A stretch of DNA of 64,000 nt, taken from contig NZ_LT630450.1 in the NCBI RefSeq assembly GCF_900116045.1, forward strand, positions 2,318,501-2,382,500, read 5' to 3'. The number at the start of each line of letters is the position of its first letter. Position 1 is the first letter of the stretch. The translations under genes were made by a program, and so were the position numbers. This document shows positions 1 to 8,262 of this stretch, in pieces. The notes beneath the pieces were generated by a model. That model was not told the DNA's origin. It saw only the letters and a program-made list of their open reading frames with translations, and searched no databases. The DNA is from Desulfovibrio piger (GTDB lineage: Bacteria; Desulfobacterota; Desulfovibrionia; Desulfovibrionales; Desulfovibrionaceae).

Positions 1-522
1 GCGCGGGCTGCCGATCTGCATGATGCCGTCGATGCTTTCCATGAAGGTCAGCCAGCCGGGCACCGGATCCATAAAGAAACGGAAGTGGCGGATGAAGACC
101 AGCAGGAAGCAGTAATGGAACAGCAGGGCAAAGAACCACAACCACTTGGAAGAGTAGTAGATGGTGCGGGGGCCCTTGTTCACAGGGTCGAATTCACGCA
201 CGTCGGCCGCGGTGTTGCGGAACAGCGAACGGAAGAAGCAGACTTCCAGGAACATGCGGACCACCACACCGAACTTGGTGTTGGGGCAGTCCCACTTTTC
301 CTGTTTGATGAAGTCCAGCGACTTTTCCTGACCCCCGGTCGTGGGGATGCTGAAAGGCACGGGCGATTTGGCCCAGTAAACCATGCGCCAGATGACGCCC
401 AGGAAGAAGGTGACTACCGCCACATAGGGCAAAACCACGCCGAACAGGTACGACAGACCAACGGCCGAACCTGCCCAGGCAATGGCCCCGATGAGCGCCA
501 CCACCAGCAATGATGCGAACAT
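1..522 (-). CDS. dsrM: DsrM, sulfite-reduction complex membrane subunit (partial)
   Basis: This is the N-terminal 174 residues of DsrM, the haem b membrane subunit of DsrMKJOP, which passes electrons between the menaquinone pool and the DsrC/sulfite-reduction pathway. The reading frame is open from the ATG at 522 to the window edge, so the C-terminal part lies outside. The translation shows a first hydrophobic segment (about residues 3-48), a soluble loop with the conserved stretch IPTTGGQEKSLDFI, and another membrane segment near 127-146 containing SSKWLWFFALLFHY, as in NarI-type gamma subunits. A good ribosome site (GAGGTAGGG) precedes the ATG. It sits 23 bases after the RsbRD gene, a neighbour seen in other Desulfovibrio. 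Family identity is strong; truncation is only due to the window. Confidence 0.93.
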   Translation of the reverse strand, partial: MFASLLVVALIGAIAWAGSAVGLSYLFGVVLPYVAVVTFFLGVIWRMVYWAKSPVPFSIPTTGGQEKSLDFIKQEKWDCPNTKFGVVVRMFLEVCFFRSLFRNTAADVREFDPVNKGPRTIYYSSKWLWFFALLFHYCFLLVFIRHFRFFMDPVPGWLTFMESIDGIMQIGSPR

Positions 523-545
523 TCCCTACCTCGCTTCGAAGAGTG

Positions 546-1073
546 TTAGCCTTTGCCCGAAACCGGGCTGCCATCCACCGATTGCGCCCAGCGCACCAGC
601 TGGGCATGTTGGTTGCGTATTTCGGCGATGCGCGTTTCCGCCAGGGTCTCGCGCGCGGCCGAATACAAATCGAAGGCCAGCAGCGTGACGCTGTCCAGCC
701 GGGATTCCGCGTCCAGATATTCCGCCAGGTCTTCTTTTTCCTGGCAGAGGGGGAGGATGTGTTCACGCAGCAGGGGCTTCATGAGGAAGAAGACCCCCAG
801 GCCCTGGCTGGGCGTGTACTGCTGCACGGCACGCAGGCGCACGAAGCGGTCCAGGGCGTGCTTGATCTTTTGCGGCGTCACATGTTCGCCGGCGATCACG
901 TCATAGATGAGGCCGGCGGCTTCCTTGGTCATATCCCCCACCGGATTGGTGAAAGGATCGTTCTTGGTGCGCAAAAAGCCAGTCGTTTGCAGGGGATAGG
1001 TCGAATAGACCGCGTTGATCCAGCCCTCCACGATGACGGCGCGCTGTTCACGGAAAATTTTTTGTGCGTTCAT
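546..1073 (-). CDS. RsbRD N-terminal domain protein upstream of dsrM
   Basis: This 175-residue soluble, mostly helical protein resembles the RsbRD N-terminal (globin-like sensor) domain of stressosome RsbR proteins, but has no STAS domain after it. The sequence starts MNAQKIFREQ and contains the typical REQRAVIVEGWINAVYSTYP stretch. It is the first gene of the transcript leading into dsrM, with a sigma70-like promoter just upstream (1107-1135) and a leader of about 33 bases. The position suggests a regulatory or sensory role tied to the Dsr complex, but that is inference from linkage only; no ligand or partner can be read from the sequence. Confidence 0.8.
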   Translation of the reverse strand: MNAQKIFREQRAVIVEGWINAVYSTYPLQTTGFLRTKNDPFTNPVGDMTKEAAGLIYDVIAGEHVTPQKIKHALDRFVRLRAVQQYTPSQGLGVFFLMKPLLREHILPLCQEKEDLAEYLDAESRLDSVTLLAFDLYSAARETLAETRIAEIRNQHAQLVRWAQSVDGSPVSGKG

Positions 1074-1106
1074 GGCAGTCGTTTGGCAAAAGGGTAAACG
1101 GGCTTT

Positions 1107-1135
1107 CCTATAAAGTGCCCGGCTGTTCTCGTCAA
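1107..1135 (-). promoter_or_regulatory. Sigma70-like promoter of the RsbRD-dsrM operon
   Basis: Reading the minus strand, TTGACG (1135-1130) and TATAGG (1112-1107) are separated by exactly 17 bases and lie about 34 bases before the ATG at 1073. This is the best -35/-10 match in the left part of the window. Confidence 0.65.
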
Positions 1136-1159
1136 GCTTTCATCGTCCGGCGGCGACAG

Positions 1160-2137
1160 CTAGGGGCAGGGCGCCGGGCCGCCGCATTGCCCGGCCACCT
1201 GCGGTTCCAGGGGCAGGGCGGCGTCCGGGAACGCCTGGCCGCCGGCCGGTGAAAATTCGATGACCGGTTCCTGCGCGCGGGCAGGGGCGGCGGGCCGGGC
1301 CTGTTTTTTGAGCATGGCCGGCAGGCCGCGATACTCGAAAAAGGGGACCGTGCGGGAGCCGGCATTGAAAATATGGGCCCGGTTGCGCTGCAGGCGCAGA
1401 CGCAGGCCCCATTGCCCCGGATGCAGGAATGCCCAGGGGCCCGGTTCCTCCACGTTCTGGCAGGCGGCCACGGCCTCCCTGAGGGACCTGCCTTCTTCCA
1501 GCAGGAGCAGCATGCGCTCCACGCGGGCCACGTCGGTGTCGTTCTCCGCCACCGGGCAGAAGGCCACGTCCACGCTGCCCGACAGGATGTCGATGCCTTC
1601 GCGGCAGGCCGAGCAGGACGGCGAGAAGAACATGCGCACCGTGGCCTGTCCGGGGTTCTCGCTGATGCTCCAGACCTCGCCCTGCGTGCGCATCACCTGG
1701 CCCGCGTTGACCACGAACAGCAGCAGCCAGGCATACAGCAGCAGCGGACGCTCTGGCGGGCGTTTGCCGGCCCGGTGCAGCGCCCGCCAGAAAAGCCAGT
1801 AGGCCAGGGCAAAAAAACAGGCCACCACCAGGCAGCTGACGCAGGGAGAGGTCAGCGCCATGAGCAGCAGCAGAAAAATATCGCCCAGCAGGATCAGTCC
1901 CGCCAGCAGATGCCCTGCCGGGACAGCCCCCAGCAGCGCCAGGAAGACCAGGGCGCCGAAGGCGGCCGTACCGATCCACCACATGGAGAGACCGCCGATG
2001 ACGAGGTCCTGGTACAGGGAGCAGCCTGCAGTGACGCAAAAGGCCACTTCGTTGCCCAATGCCGTCCAGATGCAGAAGAGCATGCCCAGAAGGGCGGCCG
2101 CCAGTGCGCCGCCAGGGATCCCGTAGGCCTGTTTCAT
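1160..2137 (-). CDS. VKOR-like membrane protein with thioredoxin-like C-terminal half
   Basis: A 325-residue protein, probably a membrane disulfide-exchange enzyme. The N-terminal 145 residues have four or five membrane segments, a loop pair Cys34/Cys39 followed by an outward-facing stretch, and a membrane-embedded CxxC (Cys99-Val-Ser-Cys102). This is the cysteine layout of vitamin K epoxide reductase/DsbB-type quinone-linked oxidases. The C-terminal half begins with VRMFFSPSCSACREG, a thioredoxin-like CxxC (Cys175, Cys178), as in natural VKOR-thioredoxin fusions. The start was placed at the ATG at 2137 because AAGGAG lies just before it; a longer frame upstream has no such site. The likely role is periplasmic disulfide formation with quinone as acceptor. 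Similarity to VKOR is by motif layout only. Confidence 0.55.
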   Translation of the reverse strand: MKQAYGIPGGALAAALLGMLFCIWTALGNEVAFCVTAGCSLYQDLVIGGLSMWWIGTAAFGALVFLALLGAVPAGHLLAGLILLGDIFLLLLMALTSPCVSCLVVACFFALAYWLFWRALHRAGKRPPERPLLLYAWLLLFVVNAGQVMRTQGEVWSISENPGQATVRMFFSPSCSACREGIDILSGSVDVAFCPVAENDTDVARVERMLLLLEEGRSLREAVAACQNVEEPGPWAFLHPGQWGLRLRLQRNRAHIFNAGSRTVPFFEYRGLPAMLKKQARPAAPARAQEPVIEFSPAGGQAFPDAALPLEPQVAGQCGGPAPCP

Positions 2138-2541
2138 GGCTCTCCTTGGTAAGGGGACTACGTCCGGCAGATGCAGACGCACACTTTGTATACTCCATAA
2201 TCCCGGCTAGGTAAAGGCATCTTGTCCCGCCTGCCTGAAGTTGTGCTGTGCAATGCGCCATCGGGGGGATAAAAAGACTTGCAGGGCTCTCTTGCCGGGA
2301 AAAAAGACAAGGACATACAGGGTACACTACTGCAAGAAAGAGAGAAAAAAGCAAAAAAATTTTGCCATTACGATGAAAAAAGGCCATCCATACAAGAAGG
2401 TTGCTCTGCGAAACGCAGAAAAACATCATGGAACAGGCATCGTTTTTTCCTGTTCATGCCTGTCATGGAATGGCTGTCCTGCAAGAGAACATTGTGATTC
2501 TGTGCACGATGCCCCCAATATGGAAAGGGCGGCCATGCACG
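2138..2541. other. Gene-free spacer between sat and the VKOR-like gene
   Basis: About 400 bases with no convincing gene; short open frames here lack ribosome sites and recognisable products. It is AT-rich compared with its surroundings, especially 2270-2460, where A-runs are frequent, and probably holds the promoter for the minus-strand gene at 2137. A small perfect hairpin (TCTGCG-AAA-CGCAGA, 2405-2419) is present. Confidence 0.5.
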
Positions 2542-2573
2542 AAAAAAGAAGGGGCGCCCCCAAGGGGGCGCCC
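2542..2573 (-). terminator. Intrinsic terminator of sat
   Basis: On the minus strand, downstream of the sat stop codon, GGGCGCCCCC-TT-GGGGGCGCCC forms a 10-bp GC stem followed by CTTCTTTTTT. It matches an intrinsic terminator for the sat transcript. Confidence 0.8.
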
Positions 2574-2608
2574 GCTATCAGGATTTCGCTGGGAAAACCC
2601 GGCGATGC

Positions 2609-3880
2609 TTACATGGTGGAACCGGAAGCAGCGCGCTGCATCTTGATTTCGACCTTTTCGGTCAGGCCGCCATAGTATTCGCGCAGGATGGCGAGCACTT
2701 CTTCACGACCGAAATGATCCGGCACTTCAGCGCCTTCGGACAGCATCTTGCGCAGCTTGGTACCGGACAGGATGACGCGGTCTTCCTTGCTGTGGGGGCA
2801 GGTACGCATGGAGGCCATGCCGTCGCACTTCTTGCAGTAGAAGGTCCAGTCGATCTTCATGGGTTCGCAGAGCAGGCGCTTGCCTTCTTCGGCGGGCATG
2901 GGGATCTTGTCGAAGATTTCCTGGGCTTCGAACATGCCGTAGAAGTCGCCCACACCGGCGTGGTCGCGGCCCACCAGCTGGCGGTTGATGCCGTAGTTCT
3001 GGCGGAAGGTGGCGTGCAGCAGGGCTTCACGGGGACCGGCGTAGCGCATGTCCAGAGGATAGCCGGCCTGGATCACATGCTCGGGCACGAAGTACTTCTG
3101 CACCAGGGTGTCGATGCATTTCACGCGGACTTCGGCCGGGATGTCACCGGGTTTCAGGGCGCCCACCAGGGAGTGGATCACGACGCCGTCGCACACTTCC
3201 ACGCCCAGCTTGGCCAGGTATTCGTGGGAGCGGTGCATGGGGTTACGCAGCTGCAGGGCGGCCACGTTCTTCCAGCCGCGTTCGTCCATCTTGGCACGCA
3301 GCTGGGCGGGGGTCATGTACACGCCGGGGAACTTTTCGGGGAATTCGCCCTGGGACAGGACTTTCACGGGGCCACCGATGTTGTATTCCTTCTGGCCCAG
3401 GACCATCTTCACGCCGGGATGGTCGGTGGGGGCCACTTCCCAGAACTTTTCGGAGTCGGGGCCGCAGCCCTTGAACACCAGTTCGCATTCCCACTTCTTG
3501 TCGGCTTCGGTCATTTCATAGATGTCTTCCACCTTCATGGTGGCCATGATCTGACCCTTGCGGACCAGGGCGACTTCTTCGCCGACCTTCAGGGCCTTGG
3601 CGTCGTCGGCGGACACGTCCAGGGTCACCGGCACGGGCCAGAAGGTGCCGTCGGAGAGCAGCATCTTTTCGCACACGCTCTTCCAGTCGGCCTTGTTCAT
3701 GAAGCCGTTCAGGGGAGAGAAGCCGCCGATGCCCATCATGATCAGGTCGCCCTTGGCGCGAGAGGAGATCTCAATCTGCTTCAGGCCGGCAGCCTTTTTC
3801 AGTTCTTCTTCCAACGCCGCGCCTTCCAGAAGACAACACACCAGGCCCTTGCCGCCATGAGGGGGTACCAGTTTGGACAT
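2609..3880 (-). CDS. sat: Sulfate adenylyltransferase (ATP sulfurylase)
   Basis: Activates sulfate with ATP to APS and pyrophosphate, the first cytoplasmic step of dissimilatory sulfate reduction. The 423-residue length fits the homo-oligomeric dissimilatory enzyme. Visible signature residues are [10 protein letters not shown] (210-219, the HxxH nucleotide site), GPREA (282-286) and GRDHAG (304-309). A zinc-site pattern Cys349, Cys352, Cys361, His363 is typical of the Desulfovibrio/archaeal type. The ATG at 3880 follows GGAGGATTTCTC; a longer frame reaching 3988 has no ribosome site and an unrelated N-terminus. It is monocistronic, with its own terminator (2542-2573) and a Rex-like operator about 80 bases upstream. 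Confidence 0.98.
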   Translation of the reverse strand: MSKLVPPHGGKGLVCCLLEGAALEEELKKAAGLKQIEISSRAKGDLIMMGIGGFSPLNGFMNKADWKSVCEKMLLSDGTFWPVPVTLDVSADDAKALKVGEEVALVRKGQIMATMKVEDIYEMTEADKKWECELVFKGCGPDSEKFWEVAPTDHPGVKMVLGQKEYNIGGPVKVLSQGEFPEKFPGVYMTPAQLRAKMDERGWKNVAALQLRNPMHRSHEYLAKLGVEVCDGVVIHSLVGALKPGDIPAEVRVKCIDTLVQKYFVPEHVIQAGYPLDMRYAGPREALLHATFRQNYGINRQLVGRDHAGVGDFYGMFEAQEIFDKIPMPAEEGKRLLCEPMKIDWTFYCKKCDGMASMRTCPHSKEDRVILSGTKLRKMLSEGAEVPDHFGREEVLAILREYYGGLTEKVEIKMQRAASGSTM

Positions 3881-3958
3881 TGAGAAATCCTCCATTTGAT
3901 TTGTTGCTATACCGTTGCGCAAATGGCGCATCCGTAACGTCTCTTTGTGAATTGCATC

Positions 3959-3976
3959 TTGTGAATAATCTAACAA
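3959..3976. promoter_or_regulatory. Rex-like operator upstream of sat
   Basis: TTGTGA-N6-TAACAA, an inverted repeat with one mismatch between arms, lies 79 bases before the sat start. It fits the Rex (NADH/NAD+ sensor) consensus TTGTGA-N6-TCACAA. Rex is known to repress sat in Desulfovibrio vulgaris, so the position and motif agree. A further half site (TTGTGA) is at 4083-4088. Assignment is by eye only. Confidence 0.6.
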
Positions 3977-4314
3977 AAAGTCAACCACCTTTCGGGATTT
4001 TTCACGGAAACGACACGAAAAAGACGTGGCGGGAAACGGCTATCACATTGATTTACAACACAAAGAGTGCGGAAAATTTTTTATTGTGAAAATTGACGCG
4101 CACTCGGGCCCCATGCCGGTCCGGCCGCAAGAGCCCGGCACGGTCATGGCCGGGGCTCCCTGCCGGAGTTTGGGCGGAACATAGCACGGCCGGCGGGGCA
4201 TGAAAAGGGGGCCTGCGGGCCTGCTGCCCTGTCCTTTGCCCAGCCGTGCGGAAAACAAGGACAAATTCTTCGTGTCCTGTCCGGTGGCCTGGGGCCCGGT
4301 CCCGCCGGCCGGAT
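3977..4314. other. Gene-free spacer between sat and the peroxidase gene
   Basis: About 340 bases without a supportable gene. The first half (to about 4110) is AT-rich, with A- and T-tracts, and probably holds the sat promoter on the minus strand. The second half returns to high GC and shows no clear signals until the terminator at 4315. Confidence 0.5.
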
Positions 4315-4347
4315 AAAAAAAGGCCCGGCACCTTGTGGTACCGGGCC
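4315..4347 (-). terminator. Intrinsic terminator of the cytochrome c peroxidase gene
   Basis: Minus-strand hairpin with arms GGCCCGGTACC and GGTGCCGGGCC (one G-T pair, 4-base loop) followed by seven T residues, 30 bases past the stop codon at 4377. Confidence 0.85.
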
Positions 4348-4376
4348 GGGGATGCCGCGGACTGGATCAGGTCAAG

Positions 4377-5738
4377 TTAGCGGGCCACGGCCTCGCCCTG
4401 CACGGGACGGCCTTCATGACGGCCGGTCAGGGTGCGCAGGAAGCCCACGATGAGGGCGCGGTCCTTCTGGGGCACGTCCAGACCGGAGCAGTAGACGCCC
4501 ATGATGCGCACGGCCTCGTCCAGCGTGGTCACGGTGCCGTCGTGCAGGTAGGGATGGGTCAGCTCCACGTTGCGCAGGTTGGGCACTTTGAAGCGGTGCA
4601 TGTCCTCTTCCCTGCCGCTGGCATTGAAGCGGCCCTTGTCCGAGCCCAGGGGCTTGCCGCCGCGGTCGGCGAAGTAATCCTTCTTGAGATCCAGATATTC
4701 ATAGGACTGGCCGCCCATGCTCTTGCCCACATGGCAGGAGGCGCAGCGGTAGGCCTTGAAGCGCTCGTAGCCTTCCGCTTCGGCGGCGGTCAGGGCGCTC
4801 TTGTCGCCGCGCAGCCAGCGGTCGAAACGGCTGTCGGGCGAGATGAGGGTCTTTTCGTATTCGGCAATGGCGTCCGTGATGTTCCTGCCGGACCAGCCGT
4901 CAGGATAGACGGCGCGGAACTTGGCGGTCAGTGCGGCATCGGCGGCCAGACGGGCCACGATCTCGTCCCAGTCCCTGCTGCCCATCTCGATGGGGTTCAG
5001 CGGCGGGCCGCCGGCCTGCTCCTGCAGGTCGGCCGCGCGGCCGTCCCAGAACTGCACGAAGTTGAACACGGCATTGAAGGTGGTGGGCGCGTTCACATCG
5101 CCCAGCTGCTTGCGGATGCCTTCGGAGAAGCGGCCGTTGTCCGTGCCGGCCTTGTCCATGGCATGGCAGGTGGCGCAGGCCACGGTGCTGTCGGCGGACA
5201 GGCGGGCATCGTTGAACAGGGCCTTGCCCAGGGCCACCTTGGCCTCGTCCACGGGCAGGCGGCGGGGGATGGGCTGGATGGGCTCGTTGGCATGTTCGGG
5301 GGCGGCATCCGTGGCGTAGTGGGCTTTGCGGCTCTCGGCCACCCAGGTCAGGATGTCCTTCTTGTCCTGGTCGGAAAGGCGGCTGCCCCAGTGCACCACG
5401 GCGAACTTGGCGGGCGGCATGGTGTCATTGAGGATGACCCATTCCATCTTGGCCAGCACGGTCTCGCCCACGGGGCGGTCCTTGCGCTGCACCAGCTCCT
5501 GGTTGAGGTCCAGGGCACGGATGCCGTCCCTGTAATCCTTTTCGATGATGCCGCGGATGCCGGGGACCTTGGCGTAGAACGGCAGGTCATAGCCGCGGGA
5601 ATGGCAGGCCATGCACTTGTCCTGCACGATGCCCGAGACACTGGCGAACTTGTGCTGCACATCGTCCAGCCCCTGCGCCGTGGCGGGGGCACAGGCCAGC
5701 AGCACGAGGGCTGCGGAAGCCAGCAGTTTTTCCTTCAT
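4377..5738 (-). CDS. Tri-haem cytochrome c peroxidase with extra N-terminal haem domain
   Basis: A 453-residue periplasmic enzyme expected to reduce hydrogen peroxide with electrons from cytochromes c. A signal peptide (about residues 1-21, ending ATA-QG) is followed by three CxxCH haem sites: CMACH (42-46), CATCH (188-192) and CASCH (332-336). Residues 160-453 match the di-haem CcpA/MauG family. The first 140 residues form an added single-haem module with WVILNDTMPP and HWG motifs, like the Haem_bd domain found alone or fused in other peroxidases. The start at 5738 is chosen for the AAGGAGG site; a longer frame adds an unlikely leader. It stands alone, with its own terminator and an AT-rich upstream region. 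Likely role: oxygen/peroxide defence in an anaerobe. Confidence 0.9.
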   Translation of the reverse strand: MKEKLLASAALVLLACAPATAQGLDDVQHKFASVSGIVQDKCMACHSRGYDLPFYAKVPGIRGIIEKDYRDGIRALDLNQELVQRKDRPVGETVLAKMEWVILNDTMPPAKFAVVHWGSRLSDQDKKDILTWVAESRKAHYATDAAPEHANEPIQPIPRRLPVDEAKVALGKALFNDARLSADSTVACATCHAMDKAGTDNGRFSEGIRKQLGDVNAPTTFNAVFNFVQFWDGRAADLQEQAGGPPLNPIEMGSRDWDEIVARLAADAALTAKFRAVYPDGWSGRNITDAIAEYEKTLISPDSRFDRWLRGDKSALTAAEAEGYERFKAYRCASCHVGKSMGGQSYEYLDLKKDYFADRGGKPLGSDKGRFNASGREEDMHRFKVPNLRNVELTHPYLHDGTVTTLDEAVRIMGVYCSGLDVPQKDRALIVGFLRTLTGRHEGRPVQGEAVAR

Positions 5739-6105
5739 ATCGTCCTCCTTGGGGGGCGATGCCGGGACGGCATCACGGGTTTTGCCGGGATAGCAGGAGC
5801 TTTTTTTCACAAGTGGTGCATAATGTCAACAGTAATTTTTACTATTACCAAGATAACATATTATTTTTTGTATATTTTTATGGACGATATCAGGACTGCC
5901 CATTCTATTGCACAATGGTTTCAATGAGATAGCATATGCTGTTCCGGCCCGGAACAGGCGGGCCGCCTGTGCCCCCGGAGCGGCTCCCGGTATGCCGGCA
6001 TCCGGCTTGCGGCGATCCGCGCTGTCCCGCGGCCGCCGGAGCGGCCCGGAGCAGGCGGGAGGCAGCGGGGCGAGGCGCCCGCGCGGAGCGGCGGTCATGG
6101 GGCAC
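5739..6105. other. Upstream region of the peroxidase gene and spacer to ssb
   Basis: No gene is supported here. The stretch 5815-5935 is markedly AT-rich and is the probable promoter/operator region for the minus-strand peroxidase. It contains an inverted repeat GTAAT-N7-ATTAC at 5832-5848 that could bind a regulator. From 5940 on the sequence is GC-rich with no signal seen. Confidence 0.45.
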
Positions 6106-6144
6106 AAAAAAAGCAGGGCGCCTCCCGTGGGGGAGACGCCCTGC
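6106..6144 (-). terminator. Intrinsic terminator after ssb
   Basis: Minus-strand stem with outer arms GCAGGGCG and CGCCCTGC (positions 6113-6144) followed by CTTTTTTT. It ends the run of genes that finishes with ssb. Confidence 0.8.
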
Positions 6145-6170
6145 CGTGTGTCTGTATGCGGCATCCGTGC

Positions 6171-6692
6171 CTAGAAGGGCACTTCGTCCATGTTGGAAGC
6201 CTCGGAGGGGAAGGCGGGGCCCAGGTCATCGTCGCGCTGCTGGGGCGCGGGGCGGCGCGGAGCCTGGCGCTGTCCGCCGGTGTTGCCGCCGCGGGGAGCG
6301 CGGGCGGCCGGAGCGGGCGCGCCGTAATCGTCCTCATAGCCGCCCATGTCGGAACGGGGGCCGTCGCTGCGGCGGTCCAGGAACTGGACGCGCTGGGCCT
6401 TGATCTCGGTGGTGTAGCGGTCCTGGCCGTTCTGGTCCTGCCACTTGCGGGTCTGCAGGCTGCCTTCCACATAGACAAGGCTGCCCTTGGCCAGGAAGTT
6501 GGCGCAGTTCTCGGCCTGGCGCTGGAACACGGACACACGGTGCCATTCGGTGCGTTCCACCTTGTTGCCGTCGCGGTCCACATAGGATTCGTCGGTGGCC
6601 ACGTTGAGGGTGGCCACAGGGGAACCGCTCTGGGTATAGCGCAGTTCGGGGTCGCGGCCAAGGCGACCGATGAGCATGACTTTGTTCAGCAT
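6171..6692 (-). CDS. ssb: Single-stranded DNA-binding protein
   Basis: A 173-residue SSB that coats single-stranded DNA in replication and repair. The N-terminal OB fold begins MLNKVMLIGRLGRDPELRYT and includes the usual TEWHRVSVFQRQAENCANFL and GSLVYVEGSLQTRKW blocks. A disordered Gly/Ala/Arg-rich linker (about 115-150) leads to the acidic tip ending MDEVPF, which recruits partner proteins. The ATG at 6692 is the classic SSB start; the upstream extension in the same frame is not SSB-like. It lies 37 bases after the unknown gene at 6730 and is probably co-transcribed from the acc cluster or from a local promoter. Confidence 0.97.
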   Translation of the reverse strand: MLNKVMLIGRLGRDPELRYTQSGSPVATLNVATDESYVDRDGNKVERTEWHRVSVFQRQAENCANFLAKGSLVYVEGSLQTRKWQDQNGQDRYTTEIKAQRVQFLDRRSDGPRSDMGGYEDDYGAPAPAARAPRGGNTGGQRQAPRRPAPQQRDDDLGPAFPSEASNMDEVPF

Positions 6693-6729
6693 AGATTCTG
6701 TTCCTCGAACGGTTGTTCGTTGTGCCGTC

Positions 6730-7515
6730 TCAGCGCAGGCCGAAAAGGCGCCGGAAGAGGGACGGCTTTTTGCGTTTGGGGCCGGAGCCTGCGGCAAGCA
6801 GGCTGTCTTCCATTTCGGTCAGGGCGTCCTCCAGGGCCTCGCTGGCGCGGTGGGCGGCCCGGGGATCATTGGCGCGCAGGGCCGCGTCCAGGGCGCCGCG
6901 CTGCGCAAGGGCATCGGCCAGGGCCCGTTTGAAAGGGGCCTGCTGCCCGGGCCAGCGGTCCTCGGCCATGCCCCGTTCCAGACGGTCCAGCAGGTCGCGG
7001 ACACCGGCCGTGCCCACACCGGCATGGCCGAAGGCCAGCAGGCTGAGCCCGGGCCAGCATTTTTCCAGCAGGCCGGGGTTCCAGGTGACGTCCACGGTGG
7101 TGATGCGGGCCACGGGCGCGGTCAGCGGGGGCCGGATGGCGGATTGCGTGAGCGTGGCCTCCAGCGTGTCCAGCAGGGCGGCCAGGGCCTGGAGGCCCGC
7201 GGCGGCGTCCTCGGCCTGCCAGCTGCCCAGGGCGTCCTCGCAGCGGCGCGTCAGGTCGCACAGGGGGCGCAGGCTGTCCAGCGTCAGGGGCGCGAGGTCG
7301 TCCACGTTGCGCATGGCCAGGCGGCTCAGGCATCGTGCCAGCTCCAGCAGGCAGGGCTCGGCCGGGGCCCCGGGCACGGCCAGCCAGGCCGCCACGTCCT
7401 CGCCATAGGGGCCGGCGGCCTTGCGGGCCAGGGCCAGCAGGGCGGGCCAGCGCCGGGCCGTGAGGCCCCGGGGGCTGTCGGCGGCTTCCTGGCGGATCTG
7501 CAGTGCCTTGCCCAT
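6730..7515 (-). CDS. Uncharacterised alanine/leucine-rich helical protein
   Basis: I do not recognise a family. The 261-residue product is soluble, very rich in Ala, Leu and Arg, predicted all-helical, with no signal peptide or membrane segment. It ends in a basic tail (GPKRKKPSLFRRLFGLR) that could contact membrane or nucleic acid. It starts 6 bases after the biotinyl-domain gene stops and precedes ssb, so it travels with the acetyl-CoA carboxylase genes on the minus strand. The reading frame is supported by length, codon bias and tight spacing rather than homology. Confidence 0.6.
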   Translation of the reverse strand: MGKALQIRQEAADSPRGLTARRWPALLALARKAAGPYGEDVAAWLAVPGAPAEPCLLELARCLSRLAMRNVDDLAPLTLDSLRPLCDLTRRCEDALGSWQAEDAAAGLQALAALLDTLEATLTQSAIRPPLTAPVARITTVDVTWNPGLLEKCWPGLSLLAFGHAGVGTAGVRDLLDRLERGMAEDRWPGQQAPFKRALADALAQRGALDAALRANDPRAAHRASEALEDALTEMEDSLLAAGSGPKRKKPSLFRRLFGLR

Positions 7516-7521
7516 GACGGC

Positions 7522-8172
7522 CTAGCCCTTTTCCGTCCACTCGGTCTGGACGCGCATGATGACGTCCTGGATGACGGGCAGCTGGTCCTCGGGGCAGACC
7601 CCGATGAGGGGGGCGTCCGCGTCCATGTTCTCGTTGTAGCTGAAGTAGACGGCGTAGATGACGCCCGTGGGGCCGCTGTAGTGCAGGGGCACCTCGCGCT
7701 TCATGCGCGACATGATGAACAGCTCCATGCCGTCGCGCACCACCACGGAATGGGCGTCCGAGGCGCGGATCTTCTTGTCCACTTCGGGGGTGAAGTAGTA
7801 CTTGGCCCGCTCGGGCGCGCGGAACAGATGCAGGGCCTTCTTGAGGATCTGGTGTTCCACCTCGCTGCGGGTGAGCATGTGGCGGATGACCATCAGGGGC
7901 GTGCCCGCTTCCACGAACATGCCCTCCAGCTGGTTGTGGATCCTGCTGATGATGCCCTTTTCAGGGGAGCAGATGGGTTTGGGGTTGCGTTCGCGTTCCA
8001 GGGTGGCCAGGCGGGTGCCGGGCTTTTCCTTCCACTGTCCCTGGGGACCGAGGACCTCGTCGCCTTCCTTGATGTCGGCGAAGGTCACCACGCCGGTGTG
8101 GGGCGTGCGGATGACGATCTCGCGGTAAGGGGAGGCTTTTATCTCGTCCAGCAATGCGGAAATGTTGATCAT
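7522..8172 (-). CDS. Biotinyl/lipoyl-domain protein of the acc operon, lacking the biotin lysine motif
   Basis: A 216-residue protein whose first 100 residues look like a biotinyl/lipoyl barrel: IRTPHTGVVTFADIKEGDEV, then CSPEKGIISRI, then EGMFVEAGTPLMVI, which match the start, hairpin and end of a BCCP domain. The expected AMKM segment is replaced by LERERNPKPI, so I see no biotinylation lysine in the right place. The C-terminal half (about 110-216) is unlike BCCP. It sits directly after the fused carboxyltransferase, so a structural or carrier-like role in the carboxylase is likely. The start at 8172 is the first ATG before the conserved fold; its ribosome site is weak. Confidence 0.65.
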   Translation of the reverse strand: MINISALLDEIKASPYREIVIRTPHTGVVTFADIKEGDEVLGPQGQWKEKPGTRLATLERERNPKPICSPEKGIISRIHNQLEGMFVEAGTPLMVIRHMLTRSEVEHQILKKALHLFRAPERAKYYFTPEVDKKIRASDAHSVVVRDGMELFIMSRMKREVPLHYSGPTGVIYAVYFSYNENMDADAPLIGVCPEDQLPVIQDVIMRVQTEWTEKG

Positions 8173-8262
8173 GTGGTTTTCCCGCTTTTTCGTTTGTCGT
8201 GGGTGGGGCCGCACCGCTGGGGGCGGCGAAAGGCGGGGCGGCAAGTCCGCCCCGCCGTCTGC

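Noticed and set aside
85..1097. Open frames on the plus strand opposite dsrM and the RsbRD gene
   Set aside because: No ribosome sites or family features; they mirror genes on the minus strand with clear homology.
1140..2429. A longer 429-codon minus-strand frame over the VKOR-like gene
   Set aside because: It is in another frame from the membrane protein and lacks membrane segments or motifs; the 1160-2137 frame has a ribosome site and the cysteine pattern.
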